Assembly (NCBI RefSeq): GCF_000374525.1
Contig: NZ_KB894573.1
Location: forward strand, 387,745-451,744
From: Amorphus coralli DSM 19760
GTDB taxonomy: Bacteria > Pseudomonadota > Alphaproteobacteria > Rhizobiales > Amorphaceae
Length of the DNA: 64,000 nucleotides
Reading direction: 5' to 3'
Below the pieces are notes generated by a model. It was given only the letters and a program-made list of their open reading frames with translations. It had not been told where the DNA came from and made no database searches. The position numbers and the translations under genes are program-made. This document shows, in pieces, positions 35,346-43,889 of the stretch; the first letter of the stretch is position 1; each line of letters begins with the position of its first letter.

Positions 35346-36344
35346 ATGACAGAGCCCCGCACCATCGGCATTCTCGGCGCCGGCGCCTGGGGAACCGCGC
35401 TTGCCCAGGTCACGGCTCGTGCCGGCAACCGCGTCATTCTCTGGTCGCGCAACCCGGAGACCGTGCGCTCCATCGCCGAGGACCGGCGCGCGCCGAACCT
35501 GCCGGCCGTCACCCTCGATCCGGCGATCTCCGCAACCGGCGATCTCGCCGAGGCCGCAGGCTGCGCCATCGTGGTGCTCGCCACCCCGGCACAGACCACC
35601 CGCGACGTCACCGCTGCTGCCGCCGAGATGGTCGCGCCCGGCACGCCGGTGGTGATCACCGCCAAGGGCATCGACCGCGCCAGCGGTCGCCTGCTCTCCG
35701 ACGTGGTTGCCGAGACGCTGCCCCAGGCCCGCGTCGCGGTGCTCTCCGGCCCGGGCTTTGCCGGCGAGGTGGCGCGCGGCCTGCCCACCGCCGTCACCAT
35801 CGCGACCCTCGACCCGGCGCTCTCCGACCTGCTGGCCGAGGTCTTCGCCACGCCGGGCTTCCGGCCCTACGCCTCCGACGACCTGCGCGGCGTCCAGATT
35901 GGTGGGGCGCTGAAGAACGTGCTGGCCATCGCCGCCGGAATCGTCGCCGGCCGCGATCTCGGCGCCTCCGCCCATGCCGCGCTCACCACCCGGGCACTGG
36001 CGGAGATGATCCGCATCGGCGTCGCCGAGGGCGGCCGCCGGGAAACCCTCACCGGCCTGTCCGGCCTCGGTGACCTGCTGCTGTCGGCCACCAATCCGCA
36101 GTCGCGCAACTTCGCCTTCGGCGAGGCGCTCGGCCGCGGCACCACCACCGTCGCCGATGCGCTGCAGAGCGGGCCGCTGGTGGAAGGCGCCGCCACCGCG
36201 CCCGTGGCGATTGCCCTGGCCGAACGCCTCGGCGTCGACACCCCCATCATGCAGGCAGTCGCCGCCGTGCTGGCCGACCGGATGACCATCGATCGCGCCA
36301 TCGAGGCCCTGCTCAGCCGACCGCTGAAGCGCGAGCACGACTGA
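35346..36344 (+). CDS. gpsA: Glycerol-3-phosphate dehydrogenase (NAD(P)+)
   Basis: Makes sn-glycerol 3-phosphate for phospholipids. The 332-residue protein has the Rossmann motif GILGAGAWGTALA at about 8-20, KGID at about 105-108, LSGPGFAGEVARG at about 133-145, and the catalytic Lys in GGALKNVLAIAAG near 184-196. The ATG at 35346 is two bases beyond the tsaD stop, so the pair is coupled; a longer frame runs through tsaD and was rejected. Confidence 0.95.
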   Translation: MTEPRTIGILGAGAWGTALAQVTARAGNRVILWSRNPETVRSIAEDRRAPNLPAVTLDPAISATGDLAEAAGCAIVVLATPAQTTRDVTAAAAEMVAPGTPVVITAKGIDRASGRLLSDVVAETLPQARVAVLSGPGFAGEVARGLPTAVTIATLDPALSDLLAEVFATPGFRPYASDDLRGVQIGGALKNVLAIAAGIVAGRDLGASAHAALTTRALAEMIRIGVAEGGRRETLTGLSGLGDLLLSATNPQSRNFAFGEALGRGTTTVADALQSGPLVEGAATAPVAIALAERLGVDTPIMQAVAAVLADRMTIDRAIEALLSRPLKREHD

Positions 36345-36443
36345 GCCCCCGCATTCCGCCATCTGGCATCGGCGCGCCGAGTAGGGTACCGGAGGACAGC
36401 CGGCCCGTTCGAGGGCCGCACCGATCACCTGGAAAGGAACGCC

Positions 36444-36731
36444 ATGCTCTTCGTCGCCATCTGCCGGGACCGCGCCGGTGCCACCGACGTCCGCGCCAAC
36501 ACCCGTCCGGATCACCTCGCCTGGCTCGAGGCGAACGCGGAGACCGTGAAGCTCGGCGGCCCGTTCACCAGCGAGGATGGCGCGACCTCCATCGGCTCCA
36601 TGCTGATCGTCGAGGCCGACACGCTGGAGGGCGCCCGCGTCTTCCTGGCGAACGATCCCTACGCCGGCGCCGGGCTGTTTGACTCGGTCGAGGTGCTGCC
36701 CTGGCGCGCCACCGTCGGCGCCAAGATCTGA
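36444..36731 (+). CDS. YciI-like protein
   Basis: A 95-residue protein of the YCII domain family, small ferredoxin-like folds. The core pattern is LFVAICRDR at the N-terminus, HLAWLEAN at about 26-33, GGPFTSEDG near 40-48 and VLPWR at the end. Function is unknown for this clade. The ATG at 36444 has GGAAAGGA upstream. It lies between gpsA (99 bases before) and the EVE gene (11 bases after), so it belongs to the tsaD-gpsA transcript or a short sub-operon. Confidence 0.85.
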   Translation: MLFVAICRDRAGATDVRANTRPDHLAWLEANAETVKLGGPFTSEDGATSIGSMLIVEADTLEGARVFLANDPYAGAGLFDSVEVLPWRATVGAKI

Positions 36732-36742
36732 CGGTCGGTTCC

Positions 36743-37162
36743 ATGGCATACTGGCTGTTCAAGTCCGAGCCCAACACCTGGTCGTGGGACGACCAGGTGG
36801 CCAAGGGCGAGGAAGGCGAGGAGTGGGACGGGGTGCGCAACCACCTCGCCAAGAACCAGATGCAGGCCATGAAGGTCGGCGATCTGGGCTTCTTCTATCA
36901 CTCGGTCAACGAGAAGCAGGTGGTCGGAATCGTCAAGGTGATCGCCGAGGCGCATCCCGATTCCAAGGACGGCACTGGCACCTGGTACTGCGTCGACATC
37001 GCCGCGGTGAAACCCTTCAAGACGCCGGTCACCCTCGACACCATCAAGAAGACGCCGGAGCTGGCCGACATGATGCTGGTGAAGAATTCGCGCCTGTCGG
37101 TGCAGCCGGTGAAGGACGAGGAATGGAAGCTGGTCTGCGAGATGGGAGGCGTGACCGCCTGA
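36743..37162 (+). CDS. EVE domain-containing protein
   Basis: A 139-residue EVE domain protein (PUA-like fold) of the thymocyte nuclear protein 1 group, expected to bind modified bases in DNA or RNA. Typical segments are MAYWLFKSEP at the start, WDGVRNHLAKN at about 32-42 and GDLGFFYHS near 50-58, followed by the GIVKV strand. Because only this gene and no restriction genes lie nearby, a defence role is not suggested by context. The following methyltransferase gene overlaps its end. Confidence 0.9.
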   Translation: MAYWLFKSEPNTWSWDDQVAKGEEGEEWDGVRNHLAKNQMQAMKVGDLGFFYHSVNEKQVVGIVKVIAEAHPDSKDGTGTWYCVDIAAVKPFKTPVTLDTIKKTPELADMMLVKNSRLSVQPVKDEEWKLVCEMGGVTA

Positions 37163-37860
37163 GCCCGGCCCCGCCCATCGATCCGGACACAGCGCCGGAG
37201 CGGCGCCGCGCCTTCATTCGTGCCCACACCCGTCTGTGGGCGCCGCCGCACGTCCCGGAAATCGTTCTCCACCTCGCCGACGAGGCCACCGATCTCTGGG
37301 AGAAGACCGAGGAAGAACTCGGCGCCCTCGGGGTTCCCCCGCCCTTCTGGGCCTTCGCCTGGGCCGGGGGACAGGCGCTTGCCCGCTACCTCCTCGATCA
37401 TCCCGGCACCGTCGCCGGGCAGAGCGTCCACGACTTCGCAAGCGGGTCGGGCCTCGTCGCCATCGCGGCTGCGAAGGCGGGCGCCCGCAGCGTGATCGCC
37501 AGCGAGATCGACTCCTTCGCCGTCGCGGCCATCGGCCTCAACGCCGCCGTCAACGCGACCCCGATCACCGTCCATTTCGGTGACCTCCTGTCCGGCCCCG
37601 TCCCGGACGTCGACGTGCTTCTCGCCGGCGACGTCTTCTACGAGCAGCCCATGGGCAAGGCGGTTCTGGCGTGGCTGGATCGGTCCCGCGCGGCGGGGAC
37701 CGACGTGCTGGTCGGCGACCCCGGCCGGAGCTACCTGCCGCGCGAGCGCCTGGAGCCGGTGGCGGAATACTCCGTCGAGGTCACCCGCGCGCTGGAAGAC
37801 AGCGAGATCAAGCGCACCACCGTGTGGCGCCTGAAGCCGCCGCTTCGCAGGCCCCGCTAA
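37123..37860 (+). CDS. Class I methyltransferase, protein-lysine/ETF-beta type
   Basis: A SAM-dependent methyltransferase resembling the METTL20/ETF-beta lysine and nicotinamide-methyltransferase-like group. PPFWAFAWAGGQALARY is a hallmark of this group. The SAM motif VHDFASGSGLVAIAAA follows, then an ASEID strand end and LAGDVFYEQ near the active site. The start is uncertain. ATG 37123 overlaps the EVE gene by 40 bases; CTG 37159 has a perfect GGGAGG nine bases upstream and overlaps the EVE stop as CTGA. The first 12 residues from the ATG are not conserved. Candidate substrates are inferred only. Confidence 0.8.
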   Translation: MEAGLRDGRRDRLSPAPPIDPDTAPERRRAFIRAHTRLWAPPHVPEIVLHLADEATDLWEKTEEELGALGVPPPFWAFAWAGGQALARYLLDHPGTVAGQSVHDFASGSGLVAIAAAKAGARSVIASEIDSFAVAAIGLNAAVNATPITVHFGDLLSGPVPDVDVLLAGDVFYEQPMGKAVLAWLDRSRAAGTDVLVGDPGRSYLPRERLEPVAEYSVEVTRALEDSEIKRTTVWRLKPPLRRPR

Positions 37861-37973
37861 CCGGCTGTTAACCCTGTCAGGCGGATGCATGTTGGCGGGA
37901 AATGGCTGGACGCCGCGCCGTGAGGGTCCGGGCGCCGCCGCCCGCCGCGATCCAGTCAGCAAGGGGGCCGCCC

Positions 37974-38957
37974 GTGTTCAACCGCCGTCATTTCCTCCAC
38001 GGACTTGCCTTCGCCGGCGTTGCCGGGATCGGCCTCGCCGGCCGCAGCCACGCCCTCGACGTCGATGCCATGAAGCCCGGGGAATTTCTCTGGGACCTCG
38101 ACCGCGCTCCCGACGGGCCGGTCGTTATCCTGGTTTCCATCCCGGCCCAGCGGCTTTACGTCTATCGCGACGGCGTGCTGGTCGGCGCAACGACGGTTTC
38201 CACCGGACGGCAGGGACACGAAACGCCCACCGGCGTCTTCACGATCCTGCAGAAGGACAAGGACCACCACTCCTCGATCTACAACAACGCCTCGATGCCG
38301 TTCACCGAGCGGCTTACCTGGTCCGGCGTTGCGCTGCATGCGGGCAGCCTGCCCGGCTATCCGACGTCGCACGGCTGCGTGCACATGCCGCTCGCCTTCT
38401 CCAAGGATCTCTTCGGCATCACCCGGATCGGAACGCCCGTCATCATCGCCGACAGCCATTCCGGCCCGGCCGACGTGCTGCATCCCGGCCTTCTCCTGCC
38501 CGCCGATGCCCAGGCCGAGGCCCAGGCGGAAACCATCATGACCAATGGCGACACGGCCGGCGCCCCCGCGATTCCCGCGTCTCCCGTTCCCGCCGCCGTG
38601 GTCGCCTCGGCCGCCGACAGGACCATCTACGTGATGGAAAACGGCGAACTCACCTTCGAGGGACCGATCACGATTGCCGACGGCCCGCCGCTCGGCAGCA
38701 CGATCTACGTCATGAAGGCGCAGCCCGACGGCCAGCCGGCCCAATGGGTGGCGATCAGCTACGAGACCGACAGCGGCAGCAAGGCGGCAACGCCGAGCGT
38801 CGATCCGCTCCACCGCATTACTGCGGACGCCTCGGTGCGTGAGTATCTGGCCACCCTGTTCGTGCCCGGCTCCACGCTGCTGGTCACCGACGATCCGGCC
38901 CATCCCGGCACACGCTCGAATCCCGGCTTCGTGGTGGCGACGCACCCGACGTCCTGA
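37974..38957 (+). CDS. L,D-transpeptidase (YkuD) with Tat-like signal
   Basis: A periplasmic enzyme expected to cross-link peptidoglycan or attach proteins to it. From GTG 37974 (AAGGGGG six bases upstream) it has 327 residues. The start NRRHFLHGLAFAGVAGIGLA is a signal with a twin-arginine pair, ending near SHA. The YkuD domain (about 50-165) has the catalytic signature HAG...SHGCVHM near 120-140. A C-terminal domain of about 160 residues has no obvious family match. It is a single gene; a second L,D-transpeptidase lies at 40741. Confidence 0.87.
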   Translation: MFNRRHFLHGLAFAGVAGIGLAGRSHALDVDAMKPGEFLWDLDRAPDGPVVILVSIPAQRLYVYRDGVLVGATTVSTGRQGHETPTGVFTILQKDKDHHSSIYNNASMPFTERLTWSGVALHAGSLPGYPTSHGCVHMPLAFSKDLFGITRIGTPVIIADSHSGPADVLHPGLLLPADAQAEAQAETIMTNGDTAGAPAIPASPVPAAVVASAADRTIYVMENGELTFEGPITIADGPPLGSTIYVMKAQPDGQPAQWVAISYETDSGSKAATPSVDPLHRITADASVREYLATLFVPGSTLLVTDDPAHPGTRSNPGFVVATHPTS

Positions 38958-39139
38958 ACGCGGATCCCTCCGCCGCCGCGGCCCTTTTCATCACGTTCGC
39001 GCGACCGGCCCCGGCAACCGGGACGTGTCACCTGCGCCATGCGCCATCTGCATGGATCGGTCGCGGCGCGGCCGGTTGATCGCCGCGGCCCGGTTGGCGC
39101 ATTGTCCGCCGGTCGAGCGCTCCTTTTCGGATCATCGCC

Positions 39140-40003
39140 ATGGACACCAAGCCGCCTGCCGCCGTTGTCGTCATTTCCTCCCTCGTCGCCCGGGGTGGCG
39201 TCGGACTGCGCGCCACCGGCTTCGCGCTGGAGCGCCTCGGCCACCCGGTCTGGTCGGTGCCCACGGTGTTCCTGCCCTGGCATCCCGGGCACGGCCCCTC
39301 GACCCGCATTGTTCCGCCGGCCGCCGACTTCCAAGCCGCGCTGGATGAACTCGCCGGCTCCGGCTGGCTGGACGAGGTCGGGGCCATCGTTTCCGGCTAT
39401 CTCGGCGACGCTGGACAGGCGGCTGCGGTGGCGACCTTCGTGGCGGCGGTGAAGGCGCGCAATCCCGACATCCGCTATCTGTGCGACCCCGTCACCGGCG
39501 ACGAAGAAGGCCTCTACGTACCGGAAGAAACCGCCGACGCGATTCGCACCGCCCTCCTTCCCATTGCCGACGTGGCCACGCCCAACCGGCACGAGCTTGC
39601 CTGGCTGACGGGGCTTGCCACCGACACCATCGGCGACACGCTCACCGCCGCCCGCGCCCTCGGGCCGGAGCGTGTCCTCGTCACCTCCGCCCCTGCCCTC
39701 ATGCGCAACTCTGTCGCCACCCTCTACGCCACTCCGCGGGGCGCCTGGGTCGCCGAGCACCCGCTGGTGGCCCATCCCCCGCACGGACCCGGCGATCTCG
39801 CCGCCGCCCTCCTCATCGACCAGATCCTCGCCGGCCATCCCAACCCGGTGGCCCTGGAGAAGACCACCGCCGGCGCCTTCGAGATCGTCGCCCGCTCCGC
39901 CAAGGCCGGGGCCGACGAACTCGCCATCGTTGCCGATCAGGGCCGGCTGCCGCGCCCGATGGCAATGGTGCAGATGCGCCATCTGGGCGAAGTGAAGGCA
40001 TGA
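39140..40003 (+). CDS. pdxY: Pyridoxal kinase
   Basis: Phosphorylates pyridoxal in the vitamin B6 salvage route. The 287-residue ribokinase-fold protein has VVVISSLVARGGVG at the N-terminus, VWSVPTVFLPWHPGHG near 36-51 and RYLCDPVTGDEEGLYVPEE at about 113-131. The catalytic GPGDLAAALL is near 215-224. The length fits PdxY. The ATG overlap with the DUF429 gene (ATGA at 40000) shows translational coupling. Confidence 0.9.
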   Translation: MDTKPPAAVVVISSLVARGGVGLRATGFALERLGHPVWSVPTVFLPWHPGHGPSTRIVPPAADFQAALDELAGSGWLDEVGAIVSGYLGDAGQAAAVATFVAAVKARNPDIRYLCDPVTGDEEGLYVPEETADAIRTALLPIADVATPNRHELAWLTGLATDTIGDTLTAARALGPERVLVTSAPALMRNSVATLYATPRGAWVAEHPLVAHPPHGPGDLAAALLIDQILAGHPNPVALEKTTAGAFEIVARSAKAGADELAIVADQGRLPRPMAMVQMRHLGEVKA

Positions 40004-40737
40004 ACTCCGCCGGCACCGTCGTCGGCGTCGACGGGTGCCGGGGTGGCTGGGTCGCGGTGGTTCTTGACCGGGCACGAACGGAGGCCATCGACGTCCGTGC
40101 GGTCGCCCGCGTCGCGGACCTCATCCGGCTTCTTCCCGACGACGCGGTCTTCGCGATCGACATGCCCATCGGGCTGCGCGACCACACCGGCCCGAACGGG
40201 CGCGGTCCGGAACGCGCGGTGCGTCCGCTGCTGGGCATGCGCCAGTCTTCGGTCTTCTCGGTCCCCTCGCGGGCCGCCGTCTACGAGACCGACTACCGCG
40301 AGGCCTGCCGGGTCGCGATGGAGACGTCCGATCCGCCACGCAAGGTGTCGAAGCAGTGTTTCTATCTGTTCGACAGGATTCGCGAGCTCGATGGGTTGCT
40401 CCTCGACCGTCCGGAGCTGATCGCGCGGATGTTCGAGACCCATCCGGAGGTCGCCTTCTGGCGCCTGAACGGCGAAGAGGCCATGACCGAGCCGAAGAAG
40501 GTGAAGAGCCGGGCCTCCCGGCCGGGTCTCGATGAGCGCCGCGCCCTGCTGGAGCGCTGCGGCCTGCCCGGCCGGATTTTCGACGCCCCGCGGCTTCCCG
40601 GCGTCGGCGCGGACGATCTGCTGGATGCCGCGGCCAACGTCCTCATCGCCGCCCGCATCGCGGACGGCGAGGCCGAGCCCTTCCCCGCGCCGCTGGAGCA
40701 CGATCCCCGCGGCCTCCCCATCGCCATCTGGGCGTGA
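40000..40737 (+). CDS. DUF429 family protein
   Basis: A 245-residue protein of the DUF429 family, predicted RNase H-like nuclease folds of unknown function. GVDGCRGGWVAV (about 9-20) carries the first conserved Asp. AIDMPIGLRD near 51-60 supplies the second acidic strand. HPEVAFWRLNG lies at about 148-158 and DDLLDAAAN near 206-214. These acidic positions suit a metal-dependent fold. It overlaps pdxY by four bases; the reason for that pairing is unclear. Confidence 0.85.
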   Translation: MNSAGTVVGVDGCRGGWVAVVLDRARTEAIDVRAVARVADLIRLLPDDAVFAIDMPIGLRDHTGPNGRGPERAVRPLLGMRQSSVFSVPSRAAVYETDYREACRVAMETSDPPRKVSKQCFYLFDRIRELDGLLLDRPELIARMFETHPEVAFWRLNGEEAMTEPKKVKSRASRPGLDERRALLERCGLPGRIFDAPRLPGVGADDLLDAAANVLIAARIADGEAEPFPAPLEHDPRGLPIAIWA

Positions 40738-40740
40738 GGA

Positions 40741-41475
40741 TCAGTTAAGGGCGGCCGTCACCAGCCTGCGGTCGCTCTCCAGGCCGAGAACGATCACCTT
40801 CGCGCCCACCGGCACCCGTTCGTAGAGGTCGGCGACGTCCTCGTTCTTCAGCCGGATGCAGCCCGACGACACGGCGTAGCCGATCGACCAGGCCTGGTTG
40901 GTGCCGTGGATGCGGTAGAGCGTCGAGCCGAGATAGAGCGCGCGGGCGCCGAGCGGGTTCTCCGGCCCGCCGGGCATGAACTCCGGCAGGTTCGGCTGGC
41001 GCGCCAGCATGTCGGCCGGCGGCCGCCAGTCGGGCCATTCCGCCTTGCGGCTGATCCGTTCCACGCCGGACCAGGTGAAGCCGTCGCGCCCCACCCCGAT
41101 GCCGTAGCGGATCGCCTGGCCGCCCGGCTGTACCAGGTACAGATAGCGGGTCTGGGTGTCGATGATGACGGTGCCCACCGGCTCGTTGGTGCGGAACGGC
41201 ACCACCCGGCGCCGGTACTGCGCCTCGTGGATGGCCTGCATCTCCTCGCGCGAGGCCTGGTAGGTCTTCCAGCGCCCGGAGGTGGGATCGAAATAGCGGT
41301 ATTGCGGGCGCGCCTGGGTCTTCGGCTTGGAACCGATCGGTCGGTAGTTGATCCAGCGCTGGTTCTGCTCGTCCCAGATCCGCACCGTCTGGCCAGCCGT
41401 AGCCGGCTCCGGCACGGTCCCGATGGAAAGCGCCAGGACGGCAGCGGATGCGACGAGTGCGGCGAGGCGGTTCAT
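40741..41475 (-). CDS. L,D-transpeptidase (YkuD/ErfK type)
   Basis: A second periplasmic L,D-transpeptidase, 244 residues from ATG 41475 (GGGGGAAGG upstream). A cleavable signal covers about residues 1-28 (ending ATA). An Arg/Tyr-rich region follows. The YkuD domain starts at about residue 95 (GTVIIDTQTRYLYLV) and holds the catalytic site in IHGTN...SSGCIRL near 190-212. This compact ErfK form is common in Hyphomicrobiales, often in many copies. It converges with the DUF429 gene, three bases apart. Confidence 0.92.
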   Translation of the reverse strand: MNRLAALVASAAVLALSIGTVPEPATAGQTVRIWDEQNQRWINYRPIGSKPKTQARPQYRYFDPTSGRWKTYQASREEMQAIHEAQYRRRVVPFRTNEPVGTVIIDTQTRYLYLVQPGGQAIRYGIGVGRDGFTWSGVERISRKAEWPDWRPPADMLARQPNLPEFMPGGPENPLGARALYLGSTLYRIHGTNQAWSIGYAVSSGCIRLKNEDVADLYERVPVGAKVIVLGLESDRRLVTAALN

Positions 41476-41727
41476 GGCCCTTCCCCCGGTCAACAGGCAT
41501 GCGGAACCGGCGCGCGGCCGGCATCTGGTCAGGTCCAGACTGTCGCGCCAACATGGTTAGCGCCGGGTTAACGCAGCCCTGCCCTGCACACTCGCCGGTT
41601 GAAGCCGGCGGGCGGCGGTGCTTTGGTCGCGCACCGGGCGATCCGCCCGCTCCCCGCTTCCGGTCCGCCGTCCAGGAGATGCCGATTTGCCGCGCCGACC
41701 CGCCCGTTCCACCGCGGTTCCCCTGCG

Positions 41728-42630
41728 ATGAGTGAGAGAGGATCCGGCAAGCCCGGCGGCGGCTTGCTCGTCGAATGGGCGATCCCGTCGACCTTCGTCC
41801 TGCTCTGGTCGACCGGCTATATCGGCTCCAAGTTCGGCGCCCCCTACGCAGAACCCTTCACCTTCTTGGCGCTGCGCTTCGCCGCCGTGGTTGCCGTGAT
41901 GGGCATCGCGATCCTTGTCACCCGGGCGCATTTCCCGGACAGCCGTGCGCGGATCCGCGATTCCGTCGTCATCGGCATGCTGATGCACGGCGTCTATCTG
42001 GGCGGCGTCTTCTGGGCCATCGCCCACGGCATGCCGGCGGGCGTCGCGGCCCTGATCGTCGGCCTGCAGCCATTGATGACGGCCATTGCCGCCAGCGTCG
42101 GGCTGGGCGAGCGCCTGTCCATGCGCACCCTCGCGGCGCTGGCCGTCGGCCTCGTCGGCGTCGGCTTCGTGCTCGGTCCCCGCTTCACCCTCAGCGCCGG
42201 CGGCATCACGCCGGCCACCATCGTGGCGGTGCTGATCTCCGTCGTCGCGATCTCGTCGGCCACCGTCTACCAGAAGCGCTTCGCCACCGACATGAACCTG
42301 TGGATCGGCGGCCTGCTGCAATATGCCGGCGGTCTCGCCATCGCCCTGCCGGTGGCGCTCCTCACCGAGACCATGGTGGTGGACTGGACGCCGACCTTCA
42401 TCCTCACCCTCACCTGGCTGGTGCTGGTCCTCTCCGTCGGTGCCGTCACGCTGTTCATGATCCTGATCCGCGCCGGTGCCGTCTCCAAGCTCGCCACCCT
42501 GTTCTACCTGGTGCCGGCCGTCACCGCGCTGATGGGCTTCGCCTTCTTCGGCGAGGATCTCCTGCCGCTACAGATCTTCGGCATGGCGCTCGCCTCGCTC
42601 GCCGTCGCGCTGGCCGGGCGGAAGAGCTAA
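41728..42630 (+). CDS. EamA/DMT superfamily transporter
   Basis: A 300-residue inner-membrane protein with about ten hydrophobic helices in two EamA repeats, as in the RhaT/DMT exporters of small metabolites. LLWSTGYIGSKFGAPYAEP near 24-42 is the typical first-helix motif, and LQPLMTAI near 115-122 closes the first half. ATG 41728 was chosen over a longer frame. The substrate is unknown. The TAA stop is followed at once by an A repeat. Confidence 0.88.
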   Translation: MSERGSGKPGGGLLVEWAIPSTFVLLWSTGYIGSKFGAPYAEPFTFLALRFAAVVAVMGIAILVTRAHFPDSRARIRDSVVIGMLMHGVYLGGVFWAIAHGMPAGVAALIVGLQPLMTAIAASVGLGERLSMRTLAALAVGLVGVGFVLGPRFTLSAGGITPATIVAVLISVVAISSATVYQKRFATDMNLWIGGLLQYAGGLAIALPVALLTETMVVDWTPTFILTLTWLVLVLSVGAVTLFMILIRAGAVSKLATLFYLVPAVTALMGFAFFGEDLLPLQIFGMALASLAVALAGRKS

Positions 42631-42813
42631 AGCAATCCCGGGAAAACTGCTCTTGCGGTTTTTCCGTTCGGGATTGCGGCTCAAAAACTCCCCTCACGCC
42701 GAGTTCGCTTGCGCTCACCGGCTCCGGGTGGGCGGCCGCCGGCCGGCGCGCAGTCGCGCGCTGATCGACCAATCCCAGGAAAAGTGCTTTTGCGGTTTTC
42801 CGTCCGGGATTGT
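42631..42813 (+). repeat. Composite intergenic repeat A-B-A (copy 2)
   Basis: A4 (42632-42677) starts one base after the EamA stop codon. B (42691-42768) follows; then A5 (42769-42813). The order and the B-A junction (GCGCGCTGATC, then ACCAATCCCAGG) match copy 1 at 2843-3020 closely, so A-B-A behaves as one element of about 180 bases. The gap to yihY contains only this element and about 40 further bases. Confidence 0.75.
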
Positions 42814-42854
42814 GGCTCAAAAAGACTCCCCTCACCCCCGACGCGACGCGCCCC

Positions 42855-43772
42855 TCAGTCCGACACCGGCGTGATGGACCGCTCCGAGCGGTAGCGCAGC
42901 AGCGCGGCGTTGATCTCCGCCCCGAGGATCAAAAGCCCGGCGGAGAGATAGAGGAACACCACCGCCGTCATGATGCCGGCAAGCCCCGCATAGGTCGCCG
43001 CGTAGTTGGCGAAATCCTTCAGGTAGTAGCCGAAGCCCGCCGCCCCGATCAGCCAGAAGGCCAGCGTCGCCGCGATGCCCGGCAACAGGTCGGCGAAGCG
43101 CCGCCGCCCCGCCGGCAGCCAGACGTGCGCCGCCACCAGCGCCACCACGATGATCATCGCCGCCAGGAAGAAGCGCGACAGGTGGAAGATCTTGGAGAAG
43201 GTCACCATCCACGGCGCATAGAGGAGCAGGTTCGACCACGTGATCGGCCCCAGCACCAGGAGCACCCCCACCGCCAGCATCGTCAGCGAGCCGAACGACA
43301 CGAACCCGAGGCTCTGCAGCCGGCGGAAGATCAGGCCCCGGTCCTCGTTCGCCCGGTAGGCCCGGTTGAGGGCCAGACGCAGCGCCTCGATGCCATTGGA
43401 GGCCACCCAGATCGACGCCACGAACGACACCGTGAGCAGGCTGCCCCGCGGTCGGTCGAGCACCGCCGACACCTCGCCGGCGATGGCGTCGGCGACGCTG
43501 CGCGGCCAGGTGGAGAAGACCAGCGACGTCGCCTCCGTCGCCAGCTCCTGCGAGCCGAACATGGCGGCCAGCGTGCCCAGGATCACCAGGAACGGAAACA
43601 GCGACAACAGCATCGACAGCGCCACGTGGCTGGCGATGGCCCAGCCGTCGTCGGCGTCGAAGCGCACCACCGCGCTCGATATCACCCGCCAGGTGGCGCC
43701 CACCCACGGCACCCGGCGCAGCAGCTGGCGCATGTGCTCCCGGTAGCGGTGATGGTGGTCGGCGAAGGCCAT
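42855..43772 (-). CDS. YihY/virulence factor BrkB family membrane protein
   Basis: A 305-residue polytopic membrane protein of the YihY (BrkB) family; function unsettled, earlier confused with RNase BN. About six helices are visible. The conserved WAIASHVALSMLLSLFPFL lies at about 40-58 and YKDFANYAATYAGLAG-like sequence near 245-260 (here YLKDFANYAATYAGLAG). The ATG is at 43772; a frame from 43817 adds 15 residues without support. It diverges from the acyl-CoA dehydrogenase gene. Confidence 0.87.
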   Translation of the reverse strand: MAFADHHHRYREHMRQLLRRVPWVGATWRVISSAVVRFDADDGWAIASHVALSMLLSLFPFLVILGTLAAMFGSQELATEATSLVFSTWPRSVADAIAGEVSAVLDRPRGSLLTVSFVASIWVASNGIEALRLALNRAYRANEDRGLIFRRLQSLGFVSFGSLTMLAVGVLLVLGPITWSNLLLYAPWMVTFSKIFHLSRFFLAAMIIVVALVAAHVWLPAGRRRFADLLPGIAATLAFWLIGAAGFGYYLKDFANYAATYAGLAGIMTAVVFLYLSAGLLILGAEINAALLRYRSERSITPVSD

Positions 43773-43889
43773 GGCGGCTGTCCGGGTCCTCAACGCGTGG
43801 GGCGGTCTATGCCGCAATGCACAACTTCATTTGCCGATCCCCCCGACCTGTCTATATCGTCTTGCCGGGGAGTTGCCAGGGAGGTTGCC

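Noticed and set aside
42810-43889. 360-codon upstream extension of mcd
   Set aside because: It lies opposite yihY, and ATG 43890 has a strong ribosome binding site and gives the known Mcd length.
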